A stretch of DNA of 64,000 nucleotides from Prostheceraeus crozeri (taxonomy: Eukaryota > Platyhelminthes > Polycladida > Euryleptidae). The DNA is taken from NCBI GenBank assembly GCA_907163375.1, contig CAJQUW010000527.1, positions 366,898 to 430,897 of the forward strand, in the 5' to 3' direction. Every line of letters starts with the position of its first letter. Positions within the stretch are counted from its first letter, which is position 1. Of this stretch, positions 25,276-35,984 are shown piece after piece. Below the pieces are notes generated by a model. The model did no database searches, was not told the origin of the DNA, and worked only from the letters and a program-made list of their open reading frames with translations. The position numbers and the translations under genes were made by a program.

Positions 25276-25416
25276 AAAAAATAGAAAACTGACCGGAAAA
25301 ATTTCGGCAACCATATTTCTCATGCCTTAAAGACCTAAATTTACATCTGAAGTAGTATTCGTTATCACAGGTTATCTGCAAGTAGGTTAGTCCGGGACAT
25401 TTTGGATCACACCACG
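25276..25416 (-). repeat. Mariner right terminal inverted repeat
   Basis: Inverted copy of 23679-23818. Two substitutions are visible, in the ACTATTTCAG/ACTACTTCAG and GGTCGCC/GGTTGCC segments. Confidence 0.9.
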
Positions 25417-25418
25417 TA

Positions 25419-28082
25419 TTTGTGCGCACAAGAAGAATTTCGCAGTAATTTATATCACATGTTCGCCTTTGATGCAACTTTACATAACTTATCATCGGAA
25501 TTCATGACACATGTTCAACACATCAGTTACAAAAAAGATTCCAAACATTTTATTACTGTTCTTGAAGTAGTTAAATATGAAAGTGTAAATTGATCGGTGA
25601 CGGCTTAGAATCCGACGCTATTATATCAAAGGGAGAATACGCACGTCGTGGATTCACTCGACATGATATGACGTGCTACAACGATCTGATTTCAGGTTAT
25701 TACTTTCTGTTTCTGTCAGTTTTTATGATATGGCTGTTCGCATGGGATTGGCAAATCACAATTTCGTGAACTCTAGATGAATCACATATTCTAATTTTGA
25801 TTTATCGTGCATAATTGTGGAAGTTTTGAGGCTGACCTCTAAATATTGCTTGGCTTACTATGAGAAAATGAATGAAATGAATTCTGAAACACTATGCACA
25901 TACTTTTGTATATATAATTATATTTTTACATTTTATGGCAATATGTCTATGTAATGTGGTGGATGTAATTCGTAGTGTATTGTAATAAATGGTGAATGAA
26001 ATGTCTGCGCTCAATTGTTCCTTTGTGGAGTTTCTCACCTATTGATATCTGATCATATCGTGATCATTCTGTAAATATATGATAATGGTTAACTTTGTGC
26101 ATGTATATTTTGTGTTCCATGTATTATCAACAGTTGCATGCAAGTGCCCGTACGGCCATTGTTCTTGCGCATTCTGTTTTTTATCAGAATAAGCATTCTT
26201 CGACTTATGACGTAAAAGGAAAATGACATACATGCACTGTCGACACTTAGCGACTTAGGGAACACCGCAACAGTTCAAAGGACAGAAAACGTATTCGGGG
26301 AAAACTATTCAAATTTTTTGATCAGTCATATTACTCATCAAGCTTAAATTTCAAATTATTTCAAAATAGCTTGATAGATAGTCACTTTTTTGTCATATAA
26401 CGGCTTCATATGTATCAGAATACCTGGAAATGTGAACATTGCATGGAAAAGTTTTCACTTGAAATTCAATAAAGTGATTTATTCATACTATTCTACCTGA
26501 AAAACCTGATGAATATTGTGACGATAGCATTTTTTAACTACTCTGACTTGACATATTCGAGCATTTCAAGCATTCTTTCAGGTGAATGTTTTAGATTTAC
26601 ATGTAGGTGATAGTTGAATTCAAACCCACCGTGGTGGATTTAGTTATATCCGGTAATCAGCATCCGCAATCCGCACATTTGAGCAAGCTTAGTCCAAGGG
26701 CTATGCAATACAACCCTTGGGATATCAATTTATGCGAAATCGCCTACGGAGCAGTCATTTTGATTCTCCAAGAATTAATTGCTTGCATTTACAGTAGTTG
26801 TCACGTTTTCTCTACAGAGCCCCTTCTACCGTCATCCGAGCAAATTACTGTGTATTTGCTTTACAAATAGTGAAGACTGAATGACCGGGAATCTTCACAC
26901 AATTCCACTTGTCAACCCAAGAAGAATAACTTCATTGTCAGAATTCTTAATTCATAAAAATTTTAGTTGGATGAACGAATTTTGAGGGTGTTCATTGTTA
27001 GCAGACCGCGAAAATAGTGTTGACGTGTGGATTGCAGAAGAGAGAATGTTAGCGCTTTGTTTGAGTCATGACATTTTCAACAAATGAAGCATTTCAGGAA
27101 CTACATTGATATAAATAATAGAGACGTCCGTGCAACATTATCACAATTCCTTTACTTGTTGGAAGTAGAAATTAAATGAGCAATGCCTGACAATTTCCAC
27201 GTAAAACTCACTAGACTTTGGTAGAGATTGACAAAGTCAGATGACGTGACTTCTGACTTGCGATCTAATGATTTTTATCTCATTCAAGTTTCTCATAGAC
27301 AGTCGAAGTATTGGACGGACAAGATTTGTTATTTTTCTCCGAATGTCAGATGTTTTGGAAATAAACGTGTACAAGTAGATCTAGTTTCCCATAATGTTCT
27401 GGCAGTTACAGAATACATCCAATCCCGTCCGAATCTGACAGAACCCATACTGGGCTGTTTGGGAAAATTGACTTCTTAGAAGATTTGTATCTCTCAAGTT
27501 CCAACCCAATACGTGAGTTCTCCTGCCCGAAGGCCAGCCGATCAGCATGTGGTAGTGAATTGGTTATCGTAAATTAAGAATAACTGACAAAATGCTAATG
27601 ACAAAATTCTAAAATATGCTTGAGTTCCCATGGCATACCCATCCTATAAAGCAATTATCATTCTAACCTTATTCACATATCTCATTTTCATAAACATGCG
27701 CTTGTCGAAGAAGTCTTGACTGCTAGCAATCAGTTTCTATTTCTCAAGTATTTTATTGTACGATTTTTGTATTAAATCCATATTACAGTTACTTAATTAA
27801 ATGCAATTCTAAATTCAACAGACATACACCGGTAGGTTTCTGACGGCACCTTAATTTGAGCTTAGCTTGTGTTGTATCGAATATGAATTTTTGACATTGA
27901 ACGCATCAATTTTAATCATAAAAAACAAATTCAATTTCAAAATAAATATTAACGCAAAGTGCATGCGAGGCCTTTCGACCGGTTCGGTTATCTTTCAGGC
28001 ATTACACCGGTGTGAAACAGATACACAAACATTTGAATGGCTACGTTTAGGCAAGACTCGACCACGTGCCACACATCCTCCG
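25419..28082. other. Unassigned AT-rich sequence
   Basis: Nothing recognisable. Frames such as 26607-26870 and 27228-27479 lack motifs. AT-rich tracts dominate 25860-26240. Confidence 0.35.
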
Positions 28083-28244
28083 TCCAGCTCTATCACACGT
28101 CATGTATTTGAGCAAAAGTGTAAGTCTTCAGAAACGGCTTTTAGTGTATTGTTTCATGTGGGGCACAGCAGTCTGTTACGTCTGCGCATTGCCGAGGCAT
28201 TGTATATCAAATGCCTCCGGCCAAATTTGTGCGTTCAAAAAGAA
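28083..28244 (+). pseudogene. Penelope-like element GIY-YIG endonuclease, C-terminal scrap
   Basis: The frame reads SSSITRHVFEQ and then RLRIAEALYIKCLRPNLCVQ. The latter is the closing signature of GIY-YIG endonucleases in Penelope-like elements (catalytic Glu in the AEAL motif, then RPxLN-type ending). The GIY and YIG strands are not preserved upstream. The piece is followed within about 20 bp by a LINE reverse transcriptase fragment in a different frame, so the two are separate elements joined by insertion or deletion. Confidence 0.55.
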
Positions 28245-28266
28245 AACGTTTTGTTTTTGTTTTTTT

Positions 28267-28794
28267 CCTCTAAACGTATCGGGTGTCGAAGTTGTTCATA
28301 CTCACAAGATCTTGGGTGTTACTTGGTAACACGATTTGAAATGGGACAAACATTTTGAACTCGTAACCGCTACTTTCGGCCGTCGACTACATTGTCTCCG
28401 TATTTTGAAACATTTCTTGTCAAAGAGTGACCTTTTCTGTGTATACAATTGCCTCTTGAGATCTGTCTTAGAATACTGCTCACCCTTGTTTGTTAACATG
28501 CCTGCCTATTTGAAGAATCGCTTAAATAAGCTACAGGGTAGAACACATCGGATCATTTGTGGTGTTGATGCAAACTGCTCATGTATGGAGTCCTTGGACG
28601 AAAGGAGACTAGAGCAATTTTTGAGACTTTTTGAAAATGCTCAACCCCAACACATTGCCTCCAGAACATTTTCCCCGGGGAAAAGTCTGCGCAGTGGACG
28701 CCTACTTTTTCCGATTTCAAAAAGCGCACACAGATCCGCATCATTTATGGTACATATGACATATCACATTCTTGGCTTGATCGGTGTATCGTAA
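28267..28794 (+). pseudogene. Non-LTR reverse transcriptase C-terminus with an in-frame stop
   Basis: Begins PLNVSGVEVVHTHKILGVTW, then a TAA at 28327-28329, and continues in the same frame HDLKWDKHFEL, LRSVLEYCSPLFV and RLNKLQGRTHRIICG to a stop at 28794. These are the post-catalytic motifs of CR1/Jockey-type LINE reverse transcriptases, matching in order the copy at 16148-16930 (LLGITIDSKLNWNKH, SILEYCSPLF). The YADD region is absent. The stop sits where other copies have an Asp/Asn-rich turn. A CTTT-repeat at about 28885-28900 may be the 3' tail. Confidence 0.8.
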
Positions 28795-29653
28795 AATATT
28801 TCACTTTTGAAAGTTCAAGTGATTGTACACACACTAACTTGCATATGAATGATTTTCATTAAAAAATATATGATTTTCTTCTTCTTTCTTTCTTTCTTTA
28901 GCTTTCCCTTGGTAATTAACTCTAACTATTTTTGTTTTCAATGATTTCTTATCTTTATTAAACATATCAATGATTTATCATTTCTATAGTGTACAACAAT
29001 TCAAATGTTTGTGTATCTGTTTCACATCGGTGCAATGCCTGAAAGAGAACCGGTTGAAAGGCCTGGCATGCATCTTGCGTTGTTTTTTATTTTCAAATTA
29101 TGCGAAGGGTGAAAAATTCTTTCACAAATTTAATTTCACTCCGATTAGGGACACCAAGAAAACTTTAGATCTAAGAATTTCAATGAAAAACAACTTGCTT
29201 GCTAGCGTACATGAAAAACAACTATTGCTGGCAGATTATCCGCTAAAATGAAATTGGCTTTTCACACTGAACTTCGATTTCTGCGACTGTCAATCATCGG
29301 ACAAATCACTTCGATCTCTCGACTTCATGAGACATAGAAAGTGGATGTGTCTTAGCCCATTGGAGAAGGATTTGAACCAAAATTACTCAGAATGCAGGCT
29401 TCTTGTTTTCATCGAAATCAGTAGGAAATTTGCCATCAGAATATCTAAAATTTATTATATACTCGCTATAATATTCAAAATCAGCATAAAACATTCATAT
29501 TGCAGTAATTTTGTCTCGGCGTCTGCTCTGAGTAATAGACATGTAAGCTCATTTTGATAGACATAGAAATCTAAGCAACCCATTCAATCAGTTCATCGAT
29601 AAAAGTGATCGATTGCATCATCTATTCATAGTACAAGTCAACAAATTTTCACG
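28795..29653. other. Unassigned sequence
   Basis: Apart from the CTTT-repeat near 28890 no feature is recognised. The frames 28970-29251 and 29327-29557 have no motif. Confidence 0.35.
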
Positions 29654-29661
29654 GAGCGACC

Positions 29662-30181
29662 CACAGAATTAGACAGGTCGTCTCTTCTTTTGTTTGACTA
29701 GAAAGGAAACATTGGAACATATAACGTAAACGAAATGGTACAATCTCCTGACATAATACCATAGAAATCGAACAATGAGCAGCCAGTTCAACATTGAACA
29801 CGCCAAATTGTGCAAAGTTTCAGTGACTTATCAACCGGATCACACAGCAAAGAGACACAGTCGATGACAAGTTCTACAGAGAAGTTTGTTAACGTTTTTT
29901 CATGCACCTGATAACTTTTTTAATAAAGATCGGAGGGCCCAACACTATGGAGAAAACTTTTGCGCAATGATCTGAATTGTACGAATCTGAAGGAGTCGTG
30001 GCGATCGGAGCATTTTGAAGGAATTCAGAGCAATCCGCAAGCAACGCACGACTATTTTTCCTATCTCTGCAAGGCATTAAAAATTTCTTTTTGACCACTT
30101 ATTAAGTTCCTGCATCTGCCATCTGTTTGAATCAGTTTGCATTTCTATCAAAGTGATACAATTAAACAATCTAATTCTGTG
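29662..30181 (+). mobile_element. MITE family A, copy 3
   Basis: A 520-bp non-autonomous element with ends CACAGAATTAGA and TCTAATTCTGTG. The left flank GAGCGACC (29654-29661) reappears at the right side only after the adjacent hAT is removed: GAGCG at 30182-30186, and complete GAGCGACC at 31472-31479. The body is very similar to copy 4 at 42.2 kb. The 8-bp duplication and the CAYAGA-type end fit the hAT superfamily. No transposase. Confidence 0.88.
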
Positions 30182-30186
30182 GAGCG

Positions 30187-31468
30187 CAGGGAATGACGCG
30201 GTTAACCGGTTAACCGGTTTGAAAACTCTTAACTGGTTAAAAAGTCTTTAACCGGTTAACCGCGGTTAAAAAAATGTTCAAAGAGGGTGTTAAATCAATA
30301 TTTTATAGTAAGAATTAAGCATGTAACCGACGTCCAATAAGGGACGTAGCCAGAGGGGGAGCGGTGGGAGCGGCGCTCCCTCCTTTGAAAATCCTGCCTA
30401 CGTCTCTGCGTCCAATCAGTGGTAAAACTTATAAAACATCTGCTTTAGAACATCGGAAAGGTGAATCTATTATAAGAAACAAAATTTACGAGAAACCGTT
30501 GCTTAACACTGGCTATTCAGTGTAAGAGAAACCAAAACACGTGACTCACTCGTACTGAGGCTTTGAATTTCACCTCGTGGAAATCACTCGACTTCTTGCC
30601 TCAAGATATGAAGAAGAAAGTAAAACAAAGCATTTGGGAACAAGCGGATTCCTCCGAACTGAAGTGTCCGCCAACTAAAGCATGTGAGAAACGAAGTCGA
30701 TTATCATTGCTTTTGGAAAGTACTCCTTTAATAAATGTCAAACAGACAAATTTGCAAGAAATGCAGAATTACGAGATGTGCGTTACTGACCTAGATGTTG
30801 ATCCATTGGAATGGTGGAAAATACATGGGTTATCTTTTCCAAAACTTCAAAAACTTGCCAGGCAGTATCTTGCCGTTCAAGCTACATCTGCAAGCAGTGA
30901 ACGTTTGTTTTCAGCGTTTGGTAATATCTTTGACAAGAAACGAATGCGTCTTCAAAAGAAAACCGCAAGTGCCATATTATTTTTACACTACAATTCTTAA
31001 CTCATTGTTGAAATTATTCACCGAACTTACATGGAAATCAGTATATGGTAGATACCATGCGGCATGTGTAATTCCTTTTTATTCGATGACGTAGTTTTAT
31101 TCATCAGAATTTATAGATATTGACCGAAACTTGTTTTTTTGTGCGAGTGATATAGTATAGAGCAGAGAAAAAATAATACCAACAAACTACAGTGATAAGA
31201 TACTGAATACTAAATTGTGCAACTTGATTATCTTACATAGGCTATGTCTTGTCTGAACCAATTTCTGTGGTTACTAATTTAGACCTGCGGATTTCTTGCT
31301 CTGTAGGGCCTACTAGCAATAAGAAAACGTGCCTATAAAATCTTGTGAAAGTGTCAATGAAATAGCTTGCATTTTTAGTTACAATTTTTAATAGGTTGAT
31401 TAACCGCGGTTAATTTTTTCTTAACCGGTTAACCGGTTAATTTATAAGATTAACCGCGTCATTCCCTG
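30187..31468 (+). mobile_element. hAT transposon, internally deleted, inserted at the end of MITE A
   Basis: A 1282-bp element with inverted ends CAGGGAATGACGCGGTTAA and AACCGCGTCATTCCCTG, flanked by a perfect 8-bp duplication GTGGAGCG (30179-30186 and 31469-31476). Both ends carry clustered TTAACCGGTTAACC palindromes, likely subterminal binding sites for the transposase. Only the last part of the transposase remains. A short segment at 30345-30405 (GGGGGAGCGGTGGGAGCGG) looks like an unrelated fragment captured inside. Because the target duplication covers the MITE's last 3 bp and its own duplication, the hAT is the younger insertion. Confidence 0.9.
30563..31000 (+). pseudogene. hAT transposase C-terminal dimerisation domain
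   Basis: 145 codons ending with the hAT C-terminal dimerisation signature: DPLEWWKIHGLSFPKLQKLA, QATSASSERLFSAFGNI and KKRMRLQ, at about residues 78-140. This region assembles transposase oligomers. The RNase H catalytic core and the BED finger are missing from this element, so it cannot transpose by itself. The terminal LFLHYNS and stop are normal for the family. The frame's Met is probably not an original start. Confidence 0.88.
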
Positions 31469-31578
31469 GTGGAGCGACCACTTTCATCACATCAATAGGA
31501 AAAGTGAGACTTTCACAATCTGTTGCATCTATTGTCAATATCCGCTGCTTTTGCAAGTATAGGAATAAATGACAATAT

Positions 31579-31618
31579 ACCCCCTGAGGAAGAGAGAACG
31601 CTCGAAACGCGTAGGGGT
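31579..31618 (+). ncRNA. Candidate minimal hammerhead ribozyme, type I, Penelope-associated kind
   Basis: Core CTGAGGA (31584-31590) and GAAAC (31604-31608) are placed as in a hammerhead. Helix I: ACCCC (31579-31583) pairs with GGGGT (31614-31618). Helix II: GAG/CTC after one bulged A. Helix III: the two-base-pair AC/GT with loop GC. The cleavage triplet would be GTA, cut after 31613. Penelope-like elements are known to carry minimal type I hammerheads with a 1-2 bp helix III. No Penelope coding sequence is attached here, so this may be a solo end fragment. Helix II is weak. Confidence 0.5.
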
Positions 31619-31730
31619 TGTACATATCTTTTAATTAATTATTTTAATCTGGTCAATAAATTTCAAGGAGAGACGAAAGCTGCTTTTAAGCATCAACTCA
31701 AGTATGAAGAACCTCCTGTTGGCGACCATC

Positions 31731-31980
31731 CTGGATGACAATATAATCTGTATAACGGAATGCATCATGCAAGACACAATGGCGGCACAAAATTCACTTC
31801 ACACGCATTTTCATTTAGAAACACTTGTCAACCACTGATGATTGGGTAAGTAGCAGTCACATGCACAATTCTAAGTTTTTCATTGGTGGTTCATGCCTCA
31901 ACTTTGTTCCCCCTGGATGTACCGCGATCTTGAGTCAATTTCCATTCTAATCAACTTCAAATAAACAATTCATTTCTATG
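31731..31980 (+). mobile_element. MITE family B, copy 1 (left end decayed)
   Basis: Matches copies at 41963 and 58417 in order: ACACAATGGCGGCAC, CACGCATTTTCA, ACTTGTCAAC, GATTGGGTAA, TCATGCCTCAAC, TTGAGTCAATTTCCATTC, AACAATTCATTTCTATG. The right terminus ATTTCTATG is intact. The left CATAGAAAT end is no longer recognisable, so the duplication cannot be tested. Confidence 0.75.
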
Positions 31981-32004
31981 TTTGCAAGTGTTCCACTCTG
32001 GTCA

Positions 32005-32490
32005 ATTAATAAAGCATAGTGCATGGACAGGTCACTCTGGGACATGGTGGAAGCCATGCAAGTCATCAACTTCTTCATATTCTAGGAATCATTTTAGTGT
32101 GTGGATCACTAAAATCCGAGCACAGGCGTCTGAGAACAAAGTCAAAATGTAAATTGTTGACATGGACTGACTTCAGTCATCGTCGATTGCACGCACATGG
32201 AAGGCACTGTTGTTTGACGTAGGCGGAGGTCAACAACCTCAACACTTTCGAACTTCAAAAGTATTATTTGTGATAGAATTGGTTCTATTCAACGAAATTT
32301 AGCAATTTGGAATGCATTTTAATCACCGTAACATACTTCACTCAGAAATGTTCTCAGATTGACGCTATGTTCTAGATCGCTAGTCGGTCAAAACTCAACA
32401 TCGCCTCAAAATCGCGCGATTTCCAGAAGAATTCTTGCGACTATTTATCCGCTTTTGAAACGCGCGACGTGTGAAAAGTTTTGCCCCCTC
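32005..32490 (+). repeat. Dispersed repeat H, copy 1
   Basis: Shares ATCAACTTCTTCATA, TGTGTGGATCAC, GTCTGAGAACAAAGTCA, GAATGCATTTTAATCACC and CTCAGAAATGTTCTCAG with the copy that is split across 33690-33912, 36029-36116 and 36251-36375. It is uninterrupted here and therefore serves as the empty-site reference for the two insertions in copy 2. Function and class unknown. Confidence 0.6.
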
Positions 32491-32700
32491 TGCTAAAATA
32501 GTTGTCTATATGATCAATATACAATCAATAAAACGAATCAATCAAATCGCCGGAAGTGTAAACAAATTGGAGGGGGAATTGATTGATGACTGGCGAGAAC
32601 GGAATTCTTTGTCGGCACAGATCAATTGTAGGAGAGAAATAACAATCTAGCGAGTGTTGAGCGTTTACATCGCAGTGCGTCTCATCTTTGTTGTTTATGT

Positions 32701-33150
32701 ATGTACCACCTGCTGCATAAGAAGCTCTTCGCCAACGACCGACCATCAAGAAGACTTAAGTCACGCAACCCTCTATCCAGACGACACAACGGCCTTATCC
32801 CACTATCAACAACCTATTCCAACTCATGGGCTGCAGATGAATGGAGACGAAAATGGACGCAGGCGAGTCACGGACTTCGGCGCTTCATATCCGAACCGGC
32901 TTACCATCCTCCCGGGTCCGATCTCCCCAGAGGACAGTGGGTCCTCCTGAATCGCCTCCGATCTGGACACGGCAGATTCGGTGCATTCATGCATAAGATC
33001 GGTCTGTCCTCAAGTGATTCCTGCAGATGCGGAGACGTTCAAACTAGTGAACACGTCCTGATGTGTCCTGTAATTGGAATGTGTGGTGACCTGAAGACCG
33101 TCGATCGTGACTTACGCACGTGGCTTCGTGAAACTGATCTTTGTGTTTAA
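32701..33150 (+). pseudogene. LINE ORF2 C-terminal region with CCHC-like knuckle
   Basis: 149 open codons with the pattern typical of the region after the reverse transcriptase in Jockey/CR1-type LINEs: ADEWRRKWTQ, LPRGQWVLLNRLRSGHGRFG, AFMHKIGLSSSDSCRCGD and SEHVLMCP. The last two make a CxC...HxxxxC zinc-knuckle-like site. Codon use is more GC-rich than the surroundings. There is no RT upstream and the stop at 33150 is followed by a short T-rich 3' UTR and a TA repeat near 33188, so it is a 5'-truncated copy. Confidence 0.8.
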
Positions 33151-33689
33151 CTTTCTTTCTCTTTATCACTGTACATTTCATACGAATATATATATATGTA
33201 GGAAATGTCCAGATTTTAACTAGACATTCTGAAAGAGAAATCAAAGTACATTCTATCTAAATTCTTCAGGTGTATCATTATCAATCACGAAAAAACATGA
33301 CAGGAAGAATTAACAGAAATGTCATAATCGCATTGATTGAGAAAATCTACAGCATTTGCATATGTTTACTGACACTTCAAGATGTCGGCATTCTCTCATA
33401 CCATTTCTAATAACTATGCAACTTGTAATTTCATGTATAAACATGTGCGATAGTTGATCATTGTAAGAAAAGGCTAACACAATAAATACAGGATTTTGCG
33501 CTGTCATGCATTAGAGTCTTTAATTATATAATTAATTAAGTTAGATAACAACAATCATTTAAACTACAAATGCGGACATAATTAATTCAAGATTGTAGTC
33601 TTCTCATGCTTGATGATGTTCACATCAACTTTCTCTCCATTGGGGCCATGCCCCCCCCCCTCCTGTAGATCAGATCTGGTTAAGGGCCT
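33151..33689. other. LINE 3' UTR and unassigned sequence
   Basis: A TATATATATA run near 33188 may end the LINE. A C-homopolymer of about ten lies at 33651-33660. Nothing else recognised. Confidence 0.4.
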
Positions 33690-34100
33690 GGTCTTCCATG
33701 GACATAGTTTTCCAATTGTCTCTGTTAGGCACTGTTCCAAGGAAAGGGATTGCGAAGGCAAGAATTTCTCTCGATGGTGGACGCCATGACCGCCATCAAC
33801 TTCTTCATACTCCGGGGATCAGTTTGTTGTGTGGATCACCAAAATCTGACTACTTACGGCTGAGAACGAGGTCAAATGTGTCGCGAGCACCCGCATTGGC
33901 TACAGTATTGATTGATTTACACGATGAGGATGAGAAAAAAAATTCGGCACTCCCTTTAGTAGCGGCTTTAATAAAAACTAGTTGCTAAAAATATTTACAC
34001 GGCAAACGTTTCGCGACGCAGTCGCTGACTCAGTGCACTAAAAAGAAGGTAAAAGCAGTCAGAGTGCGTGGTTTATATAATACCGTAGACAGAGTATCTC

Positions 34101-34802
34101 TCAGCCAACCAGCTCGTCTTTGCGATTCAACTGTGGTCTCCTACTTCTGATGTATCGAGCTTCAGCCAGACGATTTTCAAGAGGCGAACTATGCTTGGCA
34201 ATGATATTGATAGTGAAATCGAAAATGTCAAGGTTACTGTCGTGGTCATTAATCGGTTGTTCGGAGAGGGCGCTAGTATTGTTCTGCAAACGCAAACTAC
34301 GTTCATGCTCCTCGAAACGGATTTTGAAAGATCTATTAGTTTGCCCAATGTAACTTTTGCTACAATGTTTACAAGCAAATTCGTAAACCACAAAGCGCAC
34401 ATCGCAGGGATAAGGGTTGTCGAGAAGATTACAGAGATTACAGTTTACATGTTTTTTAGCAGATTTTTTAGAAAGGTATTGGCTAGTGGTTTTATTAGGT
34501 TTGCTTATCAAGGTTACAGGCAGTTTGTATTTTCTTATTAAATTATTGATTTTTCTATTACAACTGTCATTAATAAAACTAAGAGAAAGCCTAACATTAT
34601 TCTAACCATTGCTTTTACAAGCTACGCTTTTACTTTTATCAAAATCGCTAGTTTTATAATTGTTTTTGCGTAATCTATTATGAAATTTTTCCTTAGCCTT
34701 ATTTTTGATAGTAGATGATGAGCATCTACTTTCGATGCGATTATTCATACTGCGGATATAATTATCCTTAACATGCTGAGGAAGCCAGCTTTCTCTTTGC
34801 AA
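34101..34802 (-). pseudogene. Penelope RT thumb/linker and GIY-YIG endonuclease, one stop
   Basis: 34802-34602 reads RESWLPQHVKDNYI...FHNRLRKNNY, the connector after the reverse transcriptase. A TAG near 34603 interrupts it. The same frame goes on to the endonuclease: CNLC and CKHC pairs (a zinc-finger-like linker), FVVYEFAC for the GIY strand, SYIGQT for YIG, RFEEHER with the catalytic Arg, ENRLAEARYI with the metal-binding Glu, and RPQLN at the end. GIY-YIG nucleases nick target DNA to start reverse transcription. All catalytic positions I know for the family are present. Confidence 0.88.
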
Positions 34803-34851
34803 AGTTATTTCAGAATGATTAGACTTAGAATACCATTCGCATAAAATCTGG

Positions 34852-35607
34852 TCATCGACGATTTTTATTGAGATATCTCAAAAAATTCAAAGAACTCTCG
34901 TTGTCAGGAATTTCTATGGTAAACTGTATGTCGTCGTTCACGGAATTGAAGGTACTTAAAATACTATGAAAAATGTCATCATTGTGTTCAAAAGGACCCA
35001 TGAAAATGTCATCTATATAGCGCAGAAAAATCGTGGGTCGGATATTTATCCTTTCCAGTCTACTTAAGGCCTCAGTTTCAATAAAGTGAATGGAAATAAT
35101 GGCAAATGGTGGGCTATAATGAGAACCCATAGCACAACCACGGGTCTGTAAGTAGGTTTGATTATCGAATTCTATTTCGTAGTTGTAAGCATTGAAAGAA
35201 AGCCCTTTCAACAAATTGTCTATGGTCAAGCCTAAATTGTCAATTTTGTCCCAATTTTGTTCAGCAAACTTTTGAACACAGTTAATTCCAAAATCGATAG
35301 GGATGCTGGGGTATAGGTTTTTAGCATCAAGCGAGATGAATTTTTTATTTAGTAAATTATTGAAATTGCAATTATCTAAAGCACTTATGAGAGATTCAGT
35401 ATTGGGAAGGAATGATAGAACCAATCTAGCTAGCTGATTTAAGACTTGGGTAGCTAGCCAGTCAACCTTTTGGGTAGGGCTATTGATGGTTGAAGCGATA
35501 GGCCTCAAAGGGAAGCCATTGTTGCCAGGCTCTTTGTGATCTTTAATAAGAGTTTTGAAAGTAGCGGGTCGAGTGCCGCAAGATTTTAGCCTTTCAACTT
35601 GTTTACA
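34852..35607 (-). pseudogene. Penelope-like reverse transcriptase, 5'-truncated, frameshifted from the endonuclease
   Basis: Palm motifs are in order: FKTLIKDHKEPGNN with LRPIAS, FISLDAKNLYPSIP (first catalytic Asp), TRGCAMGSHYSPPFAII, and LRYIDDIFMG (the catalytic YIDD). The order and wording are those of telomerase-related Penelope RTs, not of LINEs. The open frame continues upstream to 35787, but its first 60 codons are antisense of the inverted endonuclease copy and should not be annotated as protein. The N-terminus of the RT is lost at that junction. A frameshift near 34810-34852 separates it from the linker and endonuclease. Confidence 0.9.
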
Positions 35608-35984
35608 TAGTTTACGTTTGCAGAACAATACTAGTGCCCTCTCCGAACAACCGATTAATGACCACGACAGTAACCTTGACATTTTCGATTTCACTATCAA
35701 TATCATTGCCAAGCATAGTTCGCCTCTTGAAAATCGTCTGGCTGAAGCTCGATACATCAGAAGTAGGAGACCACAGTTGAATCGCAAAGACGAGCTGGTT
35801 GGCTGAGAGATACTCTGTCTACGGTATTATATAAACCACGCACTCTGACTGCTTTTACCTTCTTTTTAGTGCACTGAGTCAGCGACTGCGTCGCGAAACG
35901 TTTGCCGTGTAAATATTTTTAGCAACTAGTTTTTATTAAAGCCGCTACTAAAGGGAGTGCCGAATTTTTTTTCTCATCCTCATC
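35607..35984 (+). repeat. Inverted 5' copy of the Penelope 3' end
   Basis: Plus-strand frame 35612-35806 repeats the endonuclease C-terminus (SPLENRLAEARYI to the stop), followed by the same 3' UTR as 34100-33925. Both arms contain CTGA, then a GCGAC/GTCGC stem, then GAAAC (35874-35899 here; 34008-34033 in the other arm). This recalls a hammerhead, but the CTGANGA box is not met. Confidence 0.85.

Larger units (their letters stand above)
23679..25416 (+). mobile_element. Mariner-family transposon, nearly intact, with ~140-bp inverted repeats
   Basis: A 1738-bp class II element flanked by TA (23677-23678 and 25417-25418), the target duplicated by Tc1/mariner transposases. Terminal inverted repeats run 23679-23818 and 25276-25416 and begin CGTGGTGTGATCC. 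By eye only two substitutions and a length difference at the inner edge separate them. The transposase frame is open throughout. Near-identical ends plus an open frame point to a recent insertion. Repeats of this length are longer than the ~30 bp usual for mariner and recall the longer repeats of Tc1-type elements. Confidence 0.93.

Noticed and set aside
27867-28358. 163-codon frame as a complete gene
   Set aside because: Only residues ~73-126 resemble a protein family (Penelope endonuclease end); the rest has no support.
33651-33660. C-homopolymer as a regulatory or G-quadruplex site
   Set aside because: A single run of about ten C without further runs; probably slippage.
34008-34033. Hammerhead in the Penelope arms (CTGA, GCGAC/GTCGC stem, GAAAC)
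   Set aside because: The first core box reads CTGAGTCA, lacking the required CTGANGA, and helix III cannot form; possibly a relic, not called.
35607-35787. First 60 codons of the long minus frame ending at 34852, read as RT N-terminus
   Set aside because: They are the antisense of the inverted endonuclease arm (the same peptide appears antisense at 34120-34300) and not reverse transcriptase.
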